Below, in pieces: positions 51,939 through 61,496 of a stretch of 64,000 nt of DNA (position 1 is its first letter; each line of letters starts with the position of its first letter). The stretch covers positions 528,079,079-528,143,078 of the forward strand of contig CM046875.1 in assembly GCA_025667525.1 (NCBI GenBank). The letters are read 5' to 3'. Position numbers and translations under genes: made by a program. The stretch is from Glebionis coronaria. Its lineage: Eukaryota; Streptophyta; Magnoliopsida; Asterales; Asteraceae. A model generated the notes under the pieces. The model saw nothing but the letters and a program-made list of their open reading frames with translations. It did not search any database and was not told the origin of the DNA.

Positions 51939-52223
51939 GGTCTTTCAAAAATATCCCATCCCAGTTTTTGATAAACCCAAATTTTTACCAAAGGATTCAC
52001 AAGCCAAAGTTAACTACAGATCATAATCAAATAAGCTAACTATCACAAAGATGTACAAAGCTACGTAAATCACAAACATCATTGCATAAGCATCATTTAG
52101 GATCAAAATAAATAATAATCCAAACATGTAGCATAAGTTAATACACATCCAAGATAATAATAAAAAAAATTATTCAACATTACATGTTTACCAACATGTA
52201 TTCTTTGAAAAACTTCAAAGCTT

Positions 52224-53444
52224 TCACCTTCTCTTTTTGCCCAATCCCTTGATCATATTCCCCAAGTACTTGAAACCCTTCCTTGACTCAACCCGATGTT
52301 CATACAATTCACCTCTGGTCCTAAGATTTTCACGGTAAAGATGCTCTATATTGAGATCTTCCGGTACTTCACTAGAATGATGAGGCGGAGGAGCTAAGTC
52401 TTCAAATTCATCCTCGAATGGGTTTGAGGATGGGTGGGAATTACTCGAAGAGTTGAAGTGAGAACTAGTACCTATGACATCACCATCACTTGTTGGCATG
52501 TCCATGTCCTCATCATCCATCTCTTGATGATCAGATTTTCGCGATCCTTGATCACTTCTTGTCTTTCTCGTATATGCCTCTTGAATAGGCAACATAACCC
52601 GATGAACCGGGTAGAAGCGAGAAAGATCGAGGTGGGTAAAATCATGAGCAACCCTTTTGAAAAGGCGAGTAAGAAGCATAGCATAGGGAAGGTTTGTTTT
52701 GGGCTTTGAAAGGGCATAATTGATTCGTCGAGCGATATAGAATGCCAAATTGTATTTGGTGGATGTAAAGATGCAACTTAACATATGCACCATACAAGCC
52801 GGGATATGATCTCGGTTTCCACCGAGACAAAAGACATTCTCCCTAAAGATATTTGCCCATTGGACCATAAAATCCTTAAGGTCGCTAGAGAGCACTTCAT
52901 ATCGATTCACATTTCGTACATTTGAATGAAGGCTTCTCACAACGTTTCCATCACGCTCTTTCGAAATGATGTCAAGGATGAACTCTAGATCAATTTCGGT
53001 GAGGTCATTTGGAGGTTTATCGTAGGATTCCAATAGAGCATCAAGTCTCCATTTACCCGTAAAACGACAAGTGCCTTCATATGGCACACCGAGAATTTCA
53101 CCAAAGTTTTCGAGGGAGTATTGAATCAATTGATCATTCAACACGAAACGAATGAAAATTTCTCCATTGTATTCAAGCATGGAGTAGGTTCTAAAGAATT
53201 CAAGAAGGAATAAGGGGTAAATATCTTCTTCTATGTTGAGCAAGCAATCAAACCCCGAAAGCTCAAACATAGATTGGATATAGTCATAACCCGTTATTTC
53301 CTTGTCAACGACTCTACCCTCATGGAAACAACGAGTAGAAAGGGATGGAAAAGAATTTTGAAGTTGGGGGGAAGCATAGGTTTGGGAAAGGTTTGGCATG
53401 TATTGTCTAGTGTATTGATGATCCTTTTGAAATTGAGAAGGCAT
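52224..53444 (-). CDS. Element C ORF1: 406-aa retrotransposon ORF1-type protein
   Basis: Intact frame from ATG at 53,444 to the stop at 52,224. It is the only long non-repeat ORF in the window. Residues 1-45 are polar and Gln/Ser-rich. Residues about 50-290 form a globular region with YPLFLLEFFRTYS (76-88), FIRFVLND (97-104), YSLENFGEILGVPYEG (109-124) and RRINYALSKPKTNLPYAMLL (239-258). This resembles the 'putative plant transposon protein' / retrotransposon ORF1 domain of pol-less plant LTR elements, where (Y/F)P.LV.EFY and (E/G)ILG(I/V)P..G recur. That assignment is from memory. Residues 305-350 are acidic and Ser-rich, and the end is basic (GLGKKRR). There is no zinc knuckle, protease or RT. 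A gag-like packaging role is plausible but unproven. It is the first ORF after the primer site. Confidence 0.8.
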   Translation of the reverse strand: MPSQFQKDHQYTRQYMPNLSQTYASPQLQNSFPSLSTRCFHEGRVVDKEITGYDYIQSMFELSGFDCLLNIEEDIYPLFLLEFFRTYSMLEYNGEIFIRFVLNDQLIQYSLENFGEILGVPYEGTCRFTGKWRLDALLESYDKPPNDLTEIDLEFILDIISKERDGNVVRSLHSNVRNVNRYEVLSSDLKDFMVQWANIFRENVFCLGGNRDHIPACMVHMLSCIFTSTKYNLAFYIARRINYALSKPKTNLPYAMLLTRLFKRVAHDFTHLDLSRFYPVHRVMLPIQEAYTRKTRSDQGSRKSDHQEMDDEDMDMPTSDGDVIGTSSHFNSSSNSHPSSNPFEDEFEDLAPPPHHSSEVPEDLNIEHLYRENLRTRGELYEHRVESRKGFKYLGNMIKGLGKKRR

Positions 53445-55340
53445 GATTAGTACCTAAATAAACATAAGACAATATTTTTCCAATCACTCATATGAAAAAT
53501 AAAATCAAAGATCAAAAATATGAGAACGTGTTATATCTATTTCTTGACTAACAAAGGATTGAATCCATATCATTCTCATGTTTACAATGTAGCTATTCCA
53601 TTATTTCCCAAGAACATATGAACTATGTTGGATCAACAATGGACTTAGAATATTGGTTTTTCAAAACAAGGTTTTTAGGTAAGCATTAACAATGTCATTA
53701 CCTACTTGTTCATGGGTTCATCTCAAATCCATCTCTTAACCAAAATCATTTAGCTAAAATTCGGATTTGTTCTACAAGTGGGTTTTAGTGAAATCTTAAT
53801 GAATATGAACCTAAGGAATCATAGTAAAATAACCATGTCAACCCACATTCCTATTAAGGTTTTAACTCAATTTCAATTTTAAAAATCTCCAAATATGAAA
53901 GGATGAACCCTAGAATAAAATAGATGAAATTGAAAGAAAATACTTACAATTAATTGATGTTAGATGAAGGATGAGTGAAACCCACAACTTGGAATCAATT
54001 AATTTGAGTGATTGAAGGTTTTGGAAGCTTCAACAATGGTGGAAAAACAAGAAAACCGTCGGCTGTGTGTTTTTGGGAGAGAGATAGTGGTTTGAAAAGG
54101 AATAAAATAATCAAACTGGTGCTCTGACAAAAGTTACTGCCCGCGGTACCTTATCGATAAGGAACCGCGGGTTTGAGCCGCTGAGATAAAGAACCGCCTA
54201 CAGAAGCTGGTTTTTATCAATGAAAAACGCCAAATTTTAAAAACCAAGTTTTTCTAAAATACTTAAAATTATATCATGAGCCTTTTAGAATATCATTGGA
54301 TCATCATAACACTAAGCAATATGCCTTAACGAAGGATGACGAGTTAAATCAAGATCGAAAAGAACTGAAACGGACAAACGACTACTCGTAGCAAAACGGC
54401 AAAGTGGAGAGAAGTCAAGGGAAGTGAATCAAGACTAGGACCAATGCTCAAGGGATTAATGACAATCTTCAAATAGTGGTAACGAAGAGCTTGTGTCATA
54501 TATAGTGGTTTAAGACGTGCCTTTCCGGCGAAACGTTAAACGGCTTTGGTAATGAATAAACACAAAGCAATTATTCAAGTATAGACTAAGATCACTTTCA
54601 ATAATAGTCTTAGTTTAAACCAAAATATGAGCAAGGTATTAATTCACTTTCTCTCCCACAAAGGGCCTACTAACCGTATGGGTGCAAACCATGGAAATCA
54701 TGCTTGATACTTTAAGCTACTACTAACTCACTCTACATCACCATAGTGAGTCAAGTATCCAAGCAATGAAGGTTTGAGAGGATAAAAGGAAAGAATCACA
54801 AACCACAAACAAATGTCAAGGCAAGGATGCCAAGAACAAGCACATAGTCAAGTAATGATCAAAAGAATGATCAAAGGGCGTGTGGAAGAACGAAAGCGTA
54901 CCTTGGCCATAGAGAGCAATCCATCAAGGAATAAATGCTATGCCCAACAATGACTATGATGAGTACTAAGTCTTCAAGGACTAGTATCATTCCCAATCAT
55001 CTTGGTATCATCATTCAAAGATGTTAAAGATCAATGAAGATGAGTCTTCTACAAGTGCAAGTAACTCAATCCACAACCAATTAAGTGATTGATCTTCATG
55101 AGTACCTACACAAAGAAAGATGCAAACTAGTAGATACATTTCAAGAGTATATCTAAAATGCATAAAGGCTACTAATCTTAAGTGGGATGCAATATTATCA
55201 ATTAAAGGACCTATTTTTCAAGAACAAAATAGTTTTGACCAAAGAGAAACTTTAGTACAACTTGACCTTCTAATTTGAGGAGACAATGGATAGATCCAAG
55301 TTTCAAAGTACAATATACTTCAAAGATCTTGAGTGACCAC
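53445..55340 (-). other. Element C: 5' leader
   Basis: About 1.9 kb between the primer site and ORF1, carrying module 4 near 54,136-54,205. Frames are short. A TCTCTCTCCCAAAAACACAC segment follows module 4 in sense. No protein is supported. Confidence 0.6.
54136..54205 (-). promoter_or_regulatory. Inverted-box module 4 (leader, upstream of ORF1)
   Basis: Contains a 32-nt palindrome without spacer, CCCGCGGTACCTTATC followed by GATAAGGAACCGCGGG (54,140-54,171, one mismatch pair), then a further reverse box GATAAAGAACCGCC. The first forward box of the other modules is missing or lost. Confidence 0.75.
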
Positions 55341-55353
55341 AGCTCTGATACCA
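55341..55353 (-). other. Element C primer-binding site (initiator Met tRNA)
   Basis: The minus strand reads TGGTATCAGAGCT two bases from the LTR. Confidence 0.92.
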
Positions 55354-55355
55354 AT

Positions 55356-56948
55356 TGTAGAAACTAGAAGGGGGGGGGGGGGGACTGAATATTTTCTCTT
55401 CGATTGGTGACCAAATTAAAATTACTTTCAATTTGGTATGTATCAAAACTATCTTTTGTTTAAAGCATAATGATTAGGTTCAATTCAAATGCACTAGCAA
55501 AGATAATAGGTAAGTGTAATGATAATGAAATAAGTAAAGAGTAAGGAAGAAGACAACCTAGTGGGAAGACACCAAGATTTATAGTGGTTCGACAACGAGG
55601 CTCTATCCTCGTTTCTACTCCACTCCTCGAGTACACCTACTCGAGATTTCCACTATATCCACAAGCTCCCTTCTCGGCGGATAAAACCTTACATCGTTGC
55701 TTACATTATTTTCTGACACTAAGCTAAATGTCGAGACCTAATCTTTAGCTAGGACCAATCTACACAACGTTGCCTACTTCACAATTTAACGACACAAGGC
55801 TAGATGTCGAGTTCTAATCTTAAGGTAGAACCAATCTTCACGACGTTGCCGACTTCACCATTTTACGACACAAGGCTAGATGTCGAGTTCTAATCCAAAG
55901 CTAGAACCAATCTTCACGACTCTTTACTTTGAAGCTAAGTGAGAACTTCACACTACACAACTACTAATCACTTTCAAGTTTAGTGAGAACTCACAAGACA
56001 CAACCACATCACTTTATAGTTTAGTGAGAACTACTAATCAAATCTATTACAACTCAACTAGACTTATCCAAGTACACACATGTAGCTTGGATTTACACAA
56101 CACAAATCCAAGCAAACACATATGCAATGGATGTACACAACAAATCCAAGTATCCACAAATAACTTGGATGAACACAACTAATCCAAGTATTCATAAATA
56201 CATTGGATTGACCTAAAACAAAAAGGGTATCATGATGAATATGACTAGCTCATAGATTCATCTTTATCACAACACTAGTGAGTGAGTGATCTTCTCATTG
56301 GACAAGGTAAAGGAGGGGATCAAGAGGATAATCATATGTAAACATCCTTAACACTTTAAGTGATCATTTACTAATGATTATACTATAGAAAATAGAAAGG
56401 AGGCTGAGAAAAACGTCCAAGAGGCTTGTTGGAAAATGAGATTTGACCCACTATTTAAAGGAGACAAAGTATAACGGATATATAACGACTATCTGGGCGC
56501 GGTACCTTATCTAGCCCAGCGGTTCCATATCGCTAAGGAACCGCGTAGCTACTTAAGGTACCGCCACTAGAGTACGCTCCGTTTTTTGTCTTTTAGTGGG
56601 GTAGGAATATCTGAGGTATTTGAAGCCTTCAAAGGATATTCTAACAGCATTTGGAATATGCTATTTTCAAATTTTCATTTTCCATTTTAATAAAACATTT
56701 TCTAAAAAAGAAAGTTTATTAAAAAGTCTTTTGTCATATTAACAAAAGTGAGTTTTAAGTATAATCATTTTGATGATCACTAAGTATGATTAAGAAAGGT
56801 TAGTGATATGATTGTTACCTTGATGATAGTGTTAGTTAAATAATTCGTTTTGTGTTTTATACTAAATGTGTTGTATAGTTTCTTGTGATCAAAACTAAGA
56901 AAGATTAGTTAACACTAATAATGTTTTTAGGCATCACTTGCATTAACA
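55356..56948 (-). mobile_element. Element C: 5' LTR (in element sense)
   Basis: Nearly identical to 47,364-48,961, with an 8-bp deletion near 55,463 and scattered substitutions. The G-run is 14 instead of 13. In sense the LTR ends with a poly(C) run of 14, about 15 nt before the LTR end. Confidence 0.92.
56492..56568 (-). promoter_or_regulatory. Inverted-box module 5 (LTR copy)
   Basis: Same as module 1 apart from two substitutions in box 2 and its approach (CCCAGCGGTTCCATATCG). Confidence 0.7.
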
Positions 56949-56953
56949 AAATA

Positions 56954-57054
56954 GTTTTTTTATAATTCCATATAAAGTATTGTCAATGAACAAAAAATAC
57001 TTTATAAGTATAATTTATTAAAATTATCATGATCTCATGATTTACATATAAGAA
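56954..57054 (-). mobile_element. Continuation of old LTR-like fragment after element C
   Basis: AT-rich sequence that would join to 46,514-47,363 once element C and one AAATA are removed. It ends where fragment D begins. Confidence 0.4.
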
Positions 57055-57559
57055 TGTAGAAACTAGAAGGGGGGGGGGGGGGGGGGTTGAATAGTTTCTA
57101 GTTAGTTTTCAAAACATTTCGGCTTAATCCACTGTGTGCGGTTCCTTATGTGTACCCGCGGTTCTTTATCAATAAAGAACCGTCGGACCATTTAGGGAAC
57201 CGCCGACAGTGAACTTAACCTTTTGTTACATGTTAAACTTTGACGATCCTTTGTATCAAATTCTCGATCAAGCTTGACTAGATATGAGATGTGTTTGATT
57301 GAAAGATAAATACTACAAGTAAGTAAACACACAAACACATCAAATCAAGAGTACATCAAGCAATAGTCTAAACACTAAGCATACACGTACTAATCATAAG
57401 CTTTTCCGCAACTAGGATGTTTAGACTAAGTGATGTACACTTGACCATAATCTAAACACGAAGCACACACGTACTAAGCCTTAGCTTTTCCGCAACTTAG
57501 ATGTTTAGATTATGAGATACACACAACACACAACATATAAATACATCTATAATAGTAAA
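57055..57559 (-). mobile_element. Fragment D: LTR of a family partly related to element C
   Basis: Begins TGTAGAAACTAGAAG, G18, TTGAATAGTTTCT, exactly like the plus-strand start of LTR C, then diverges completely except for an inverted-box module at 57,132-57,210. A unit with CTAAACAC.AAGCA.ACACGTACTAA...CTTTTCCGCAACT is duplicated (about 57,367-57,427 and 57,461-57,511). Cut off at 57,559 by the Tat-type LTR. Confidence 0.65.
57132..57210 (-). promoter_or_regulatory. Inverted-box module 6 (in fragment D)
   Basis: Plus strand boxes: TGCGGTTCCTTATG, CCGCGGTTCTTTATC, then AATAAAGAACCGTCGG and TTTAGGGAACCGCC. It is bounded by CTGTG and GACAGTG. The central palindrome GGTTCTTTATCAATAAAGAACC pairs almost perfectly. 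Confidence 0.75.
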
Positions 57560-58144
57560 TGATGACGTATAGTCCCCAGCCGGGTGAGGAACCTGGCCCA
57601 CGGGTACTACCCGTATCCGACCCATCACAGATGGGCGGGAATAATGTCATTTGAGCTCATAGGCTTGGATGAACAGTAACCGCACACACGTGTGCGGCCC
57701 ACGGCCCGGCACGGCCGGTACAGGGTTAGACAGAATCATATTCTGTCTATGAATATGATTTACCCCAAAGAAGAGGATATTCACTCACCATAATTAGAAG
57801 ATAACAATCAATCTAATTATGGTACTTATCCTTTCCTTGGGGCCGAAGTATCAGTGACAGCCCACTAGGGTTTCACTGCCTATAAAAGGAACCCCCAAGG
57901 GTTCCACAAAGGTATTACGTTCTATACACTCTCAACTCATCCGATTCCTATAAACCCTAACCGATTACTTACTCTCACGCCGGAGTCTAATCGTGGGAAA
58001 CATTCCCATAGTAAGTCTAACGCGTGTTGTATAGTGTGCAGGATCCCAACCATACAGTTCACTTGGTGCAGGAGCCAGAGCCCAACCAGCCCGAATTAAG
58101 CCTAATTCGGGTCTAGCAAGGATCACCCAACTTTTGCATCAACA
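57560..58144 (+). mobile_element. 5' LTR of a Tat-type gypsy element
   Basis: Starts TGATGACGTATAG and ends TTTTGCATCAACA or a few bases earlier, directly before a Tat-type primer site. It is more GC-rich than its surroundings and contains the inverted repeat CCGCACAC-AC-GTGTGCGG (57,680-57,697). TATAAAAGG at 57,881-57,889 is a good TATA box. No second LTR is in the window. Confidence 0.75.
57881..57889 (+). promoter_or_regulatory. TATA box in Tat-type LTR
   Basis: TATAAAAGG, about 260 bp before the end of the LTR, followed by a C/T- and A-rich leader (ACACTCTCAACTCATCC). Confidence 0.7.
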
Positions 58145-58146
58145 AG

Positions 58147-58166
58147 TTGGCGCCATCCGTGGGACC
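58147..58166 (+). other. Tat-type primer-binding site
   Basis: TTGGCGCCATCCGTGGGACC. The TGGCGCC core is characteristic of the Tat/Athila group rather than the initiator-Met type used by elements A, B and C. Confidence 0.8.
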
Positions 58167-58207
58167 CATTACACTAAGCTAGAGCAAAATCTCATCTTGA
58201 ACTCTCA

Positions 58208-58262
58208 ATGACGAAGGGGCATCCGCAAGCTAACCCCAGGAACACAAATCCTGGAAATCGGA
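58208..58262 (+). pseudogene. First 18 codons of Tat-type gag, cut by LTR E
   Basis: ATG at 58,208 opens MTKGHPQANPRNTNPGNR. The frame then enters the inserted LTR E and stops at once. Gag would form the particle coat. Only its start is here, and the rest would lie beyond element E, outside the window. Confidence 0.5.
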
Positions 58263-61183
58263 TGTAACACCCCATTTTGAAAATGGAAATATCACAGAAA
58301 TTATGGCGTGTCATCAAAGCATACAAGGTAAAATGTCTAAAACATTACTTGACCATATAAAGGAAAATACCGGAATCAAACATCGGTAGTCCAAAAGTAA
58401 AGCTCATCACACACAAACATAGTATAGTAAAGGAAAAGGACGAAACAATGTCCAAAGCATAAGTATCATAAAGAAAGGAAATGCATAATGTAAAGAAGGC
58501 TAGACAGCTTCCAGTCCATATGCACGTACTCTTAGTGTCTACGAGCGTCCCTGAGTACCTGCCGTTTTGGGAACATAGAAAAGGAAAACGGCTGAGCAAT
58601 ACGCTCAGTGCACGGATGTACAATAAAGCATGAATAGGATAAGCATATAACATAATAACAACGGAAGAAACTAAGTCCCGAGTAACCTGGTTAAGTCTTA
58701 ATAAAACTGATTTTATAGTTTGAAAGTCTTATGTTTATCTTATAAAAACTGTTTATCATATTTTACCATTTAGCCAATATAGGTCATGAATGTCCATCGT
58801 GCATGAATAATTGGAGGGGTGACCTCATCATGCAAATTAGAGGGGCTGCCTCTAATTTAATATACTGGTTTTATGGGTAGGAGGGATCAGCTCCTTGTAA
58901 AGGATGCAAGGCACACACCGCATTCACCATGTAATCCTGAATAAAATGTGTAACTAGGATGCACCCATACGCCCCACATGATAAATATAAATAAATGGCC
59001 AAAAGCTGAAGGGACGCCACGAACAATCACTCCGCCGTGGTGAAGTCATAACATCAGTGCCTCTAATGTTATGGTTATGGTACCTCCATAACTAGGTGAA
59101 ACTGGTCATGCATGTATATGGCTATAGGTAATCATATTTAAACATAAGCAATCAAACTCATACTTATACTACGGGAAAACAGTTGGCTGCATACGGGGAA
59201 ATCCTAATAAGAAAAGAATGTCCATACTGAAAGGACGGGAATCCATACCTTATGTCCAGTGAACGAGAACGATGAACTGCGAGAATCCTACTTCCAAAAC
59301 ACTAGTGCTACATAAATACGTACATGAAATAAGTATCTGCTTACTACATACATAGCTGGTTTTATATCATGTCTTAGCTTATTTATGTGTTCTTACTATT
59401 TACACTGTTTAAAACCTTAAACTGTGTTAAATCCTATATTCTGTTCATTCTGATTAAGTATTTCTGATATTTCATGTGTTATTATACTTACTGTGTAATA
59501 TTAAGTAACTTTCAAAAAATAGCAGGTTTCCTTAAATAGAAAGTTTCCAAAAATAGAAAGTTACCAAAAATAGAAAGTTTCGAAAAATAGAAAGTTTCCA
59601 AAAATAGAAAGTCTCCAAAAATAGAAAGTTTCCAAAAATAGATTTACTGCTTAAAATAGATAGGTTTCTAAAAATAGAAAGTTTCCATAAATAGATTAGC
59701 TGCCTCAATTAAATAAGTTTCTAAAAATAGCTGGTTTCCATAAATAAAATAGCTGCCTTATTTAATTAAGTTTCTAAAAATAGAAAGTTTCCATAATTAG
59801 AAATAAGCTGGTTAAATAAGCTAAGTAAATAAGCCTACGTATTTTCATGATTATTTTCTAAGTCATATGATATATTATATAGTTTAATAATTATTTCATG
59901 TAATTTAATTAAACTATAGGTTATAATATTTAATTAAAGTATGACATGTTTTAATTAAATATATATTGAATACTTAGGTTAAAATATGTATTATTAAATA
60001 TTAATAATATAACCTAAATCATGTTTAATTAATTAATTATATCCATGGTTTTAAAAATAATTAATTAATTATAAGTGCTAATAATAATAAATACTTAGGT
60101 TAAAATAATTCATGTTTATTAATAATTAGTTAACCTAATTCATGTGATCAAATTAATTACATCTTATTCATTTAATTCTTAACCTAAGTTTATAACATAA
60201 ACATTTAACATAATCATGATCCGGATCTAGGCTTAAAAACATGCACCGGATCTTAACAAACACCATACCCCGAACCAATTCGGGGTACCCCCTTGCTGCC
60301 GTGGGACCTACACGCACCAACCAAGACCCAAAAAGGTCTTGGTGGTGGTCGGCTAGAACAAACCGAACCCCCTTGGGGTCGGTTGTTCCTGCGGCCCAAA
60401 AAAAACACCCCTTAAATCGATCCCATTGATTAATTAATGACCATAACATGTTAGATCTAGGTTTTATTAATATGTTTTTTATGAAAAACATCATGTGTTC
60501 CTAATTAATAAAAGATTAATTAAAAAGAAAACAAGTAAGAAGGTTTTACCGTATTCGTAGATCAAAAGGGTGAAGAACAAACACGAACAATTACTAAATC
60601 AACAAGATCCAAGATCAAAATCACCCCCCTTATGGTGGGTTGTAGGTGGCGGCACACAAGGAAGAAGGAGGAAGGGGTTTTAGGTTTTCTTGAAAATCTT
60701 CTGTAAAGTAAATCTAAGTAGTGAAAATTAATTAACCCCCCTTAAGTAAAATTAACAATGGGCTTGGCCCATTGTTTCTTGTTTGGCCGCGGGTAGGGAC
60801 TCCCTTGTGGGGGTCCCGTACCTCGTTTCGTGTCTTGTAATTTCGTACACGTTTACGTTTAATTTAGTTCGTGTTTTAAAAGTTCTCGTTACATAAATAT
60901 CCTACACCTATATATTTAATTACGCTCGTATAAAATATATATACGTAATTAATAATATCTCGTGTTTTAATTACGCTCGTGATCTCGTGATCGTATGTTC
61001 GTGAATAATTATTACTAAATAATTATTACGTGATCGTACAAATAAAATACTTATCGTGTTCTAACACGTACGTAATACATAAACTCCTAATACGTAATCA
61101 TAATCATGCTATATTAGGAAAGTTTTTAACTAGTACGTACGAACTTAAGGTAATATGCATGGTAAAAGCATGCGGGTTTTACA
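58263..61183 (-). mobile_element. Element E: gypsy 3' LTR (2.9 kb)
   Basis: Plus strand begins TGTAACACCCCATTTTG and ends CGGGTTTTACA. The polypurine tract is at the right end, so it runs on the minus strand and this is its 3' LTR. It holds a minisatellite (59,505-59,800). The GC-richer part near 60,235-60,420 has chance frames on both strands without domain. The GTGGCGGCACACAAGGAAGAAG segment near 60,648 resembles LTRs of the B type. Confidence 0.8.
59505..59800 (+). repeat. Minisatellite in LTR E, 17-18-bp unit
   Basis: Repeats of AAAATAGAAAGTTTCCA, fairly regular from 59,535 to 59,640, then interspersed with longer units containing TAGATT(T)A-CTGC or TTAAATAAGTTTCTA. Confidence 0.9.
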
Positions 61184-61202
61184 ACTCTTCCCCCCTAAAA
61201 AG
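61184..61202 (-). other. Element E polypurine tract
   Basis: The minus strand reads TTTTTAGGGGGGAAGAGT directly before the LTR start TGTAAAACC, preceded by ATTCGGGGACGAATTATT, a typical gypsy end. Confidence 0.9.
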
Positions 61203-61496
61203 AATAATTCGTCCCCGAATTATAGATAAAGTAAACTGGAAAAGAAGAACATACCCGAATTCAAAATATGAAATGAGGGTAAGAAGTCCGGATAGACTCC
61301 TTTTTTTCCCAAGTGGCTTCCCGCTCGGTATGATCCCTCCATAGAATTTTGACGAATGGAATCGTCTTCTTCCTCATGACTCGTTCTTGCCTTCAAGAAC
61401 TCGTTCGGGTTCTTCTATAAAAGTGAGATCTTCACGAATCTGTTCTAGTGGATACTTGATAAGACTGCTTTTATACATAGTCTCATCTTCCAAATA
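61203..61496 (-). pseudogene. Element E: 3' end of gypsy pol
   Basis: Reading down from 61,494: EDETMYKSSLIKYPLEQIRE, then DLTFIEEPERVLEGKNES and a stop. It goes on, in shifting frame, to a decayed counterpart of the IPLVKVRWN segment. This matches the tail of gypsy pol (L-x-DE-x-L-x-x-PL-(D/E)-x-I-x-x-x-x-L-x-FIEEPVEI-x-D). It has a stop and frame changes. Everything upstream in sense is replaced by sequence F at about 61,497. Confidence 0.75.

Larger units (their letters stand above)
47364..56948 (-). mobile_element. Element C: non-autonomous LTR retrotransposon with three unusual ORFs
   Basis: LTRs of about 1.6 kb (47,364-48,961 and 55,356-56,948) are flanked by AAATA on both sides (47,359-47,363 and 56,949-56,953). 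Next to the right LTR is the minus-strand primer site TGGTATCAGAGCT. Next to the left LTR is the polypurine tract AAAAAGGGGGAGAT. Both show that it runs on the minus strand. The 6.4-kb interior has no RT, RNase H or integrase motif. It has one long ORF and two proline-rich ORFs, plus repeated GC-rich inverted-box modules. It must depend on proteins from other elements. Confidence 0.93.

Noticed and set aside
58147..58166. Possible tRNA gene signal at TTGGCGCC
   Set aside because: Only the primer complement is present. There is no cloverleaf or A/B box, and its position after an LTR explains it.
60168..60494. 108-codon minus-strand frame in LTR E with a partly GC-rich interior
   Set aside because: It lies in an LTR, shows no domain, and overlaps an equally good opposite frame.
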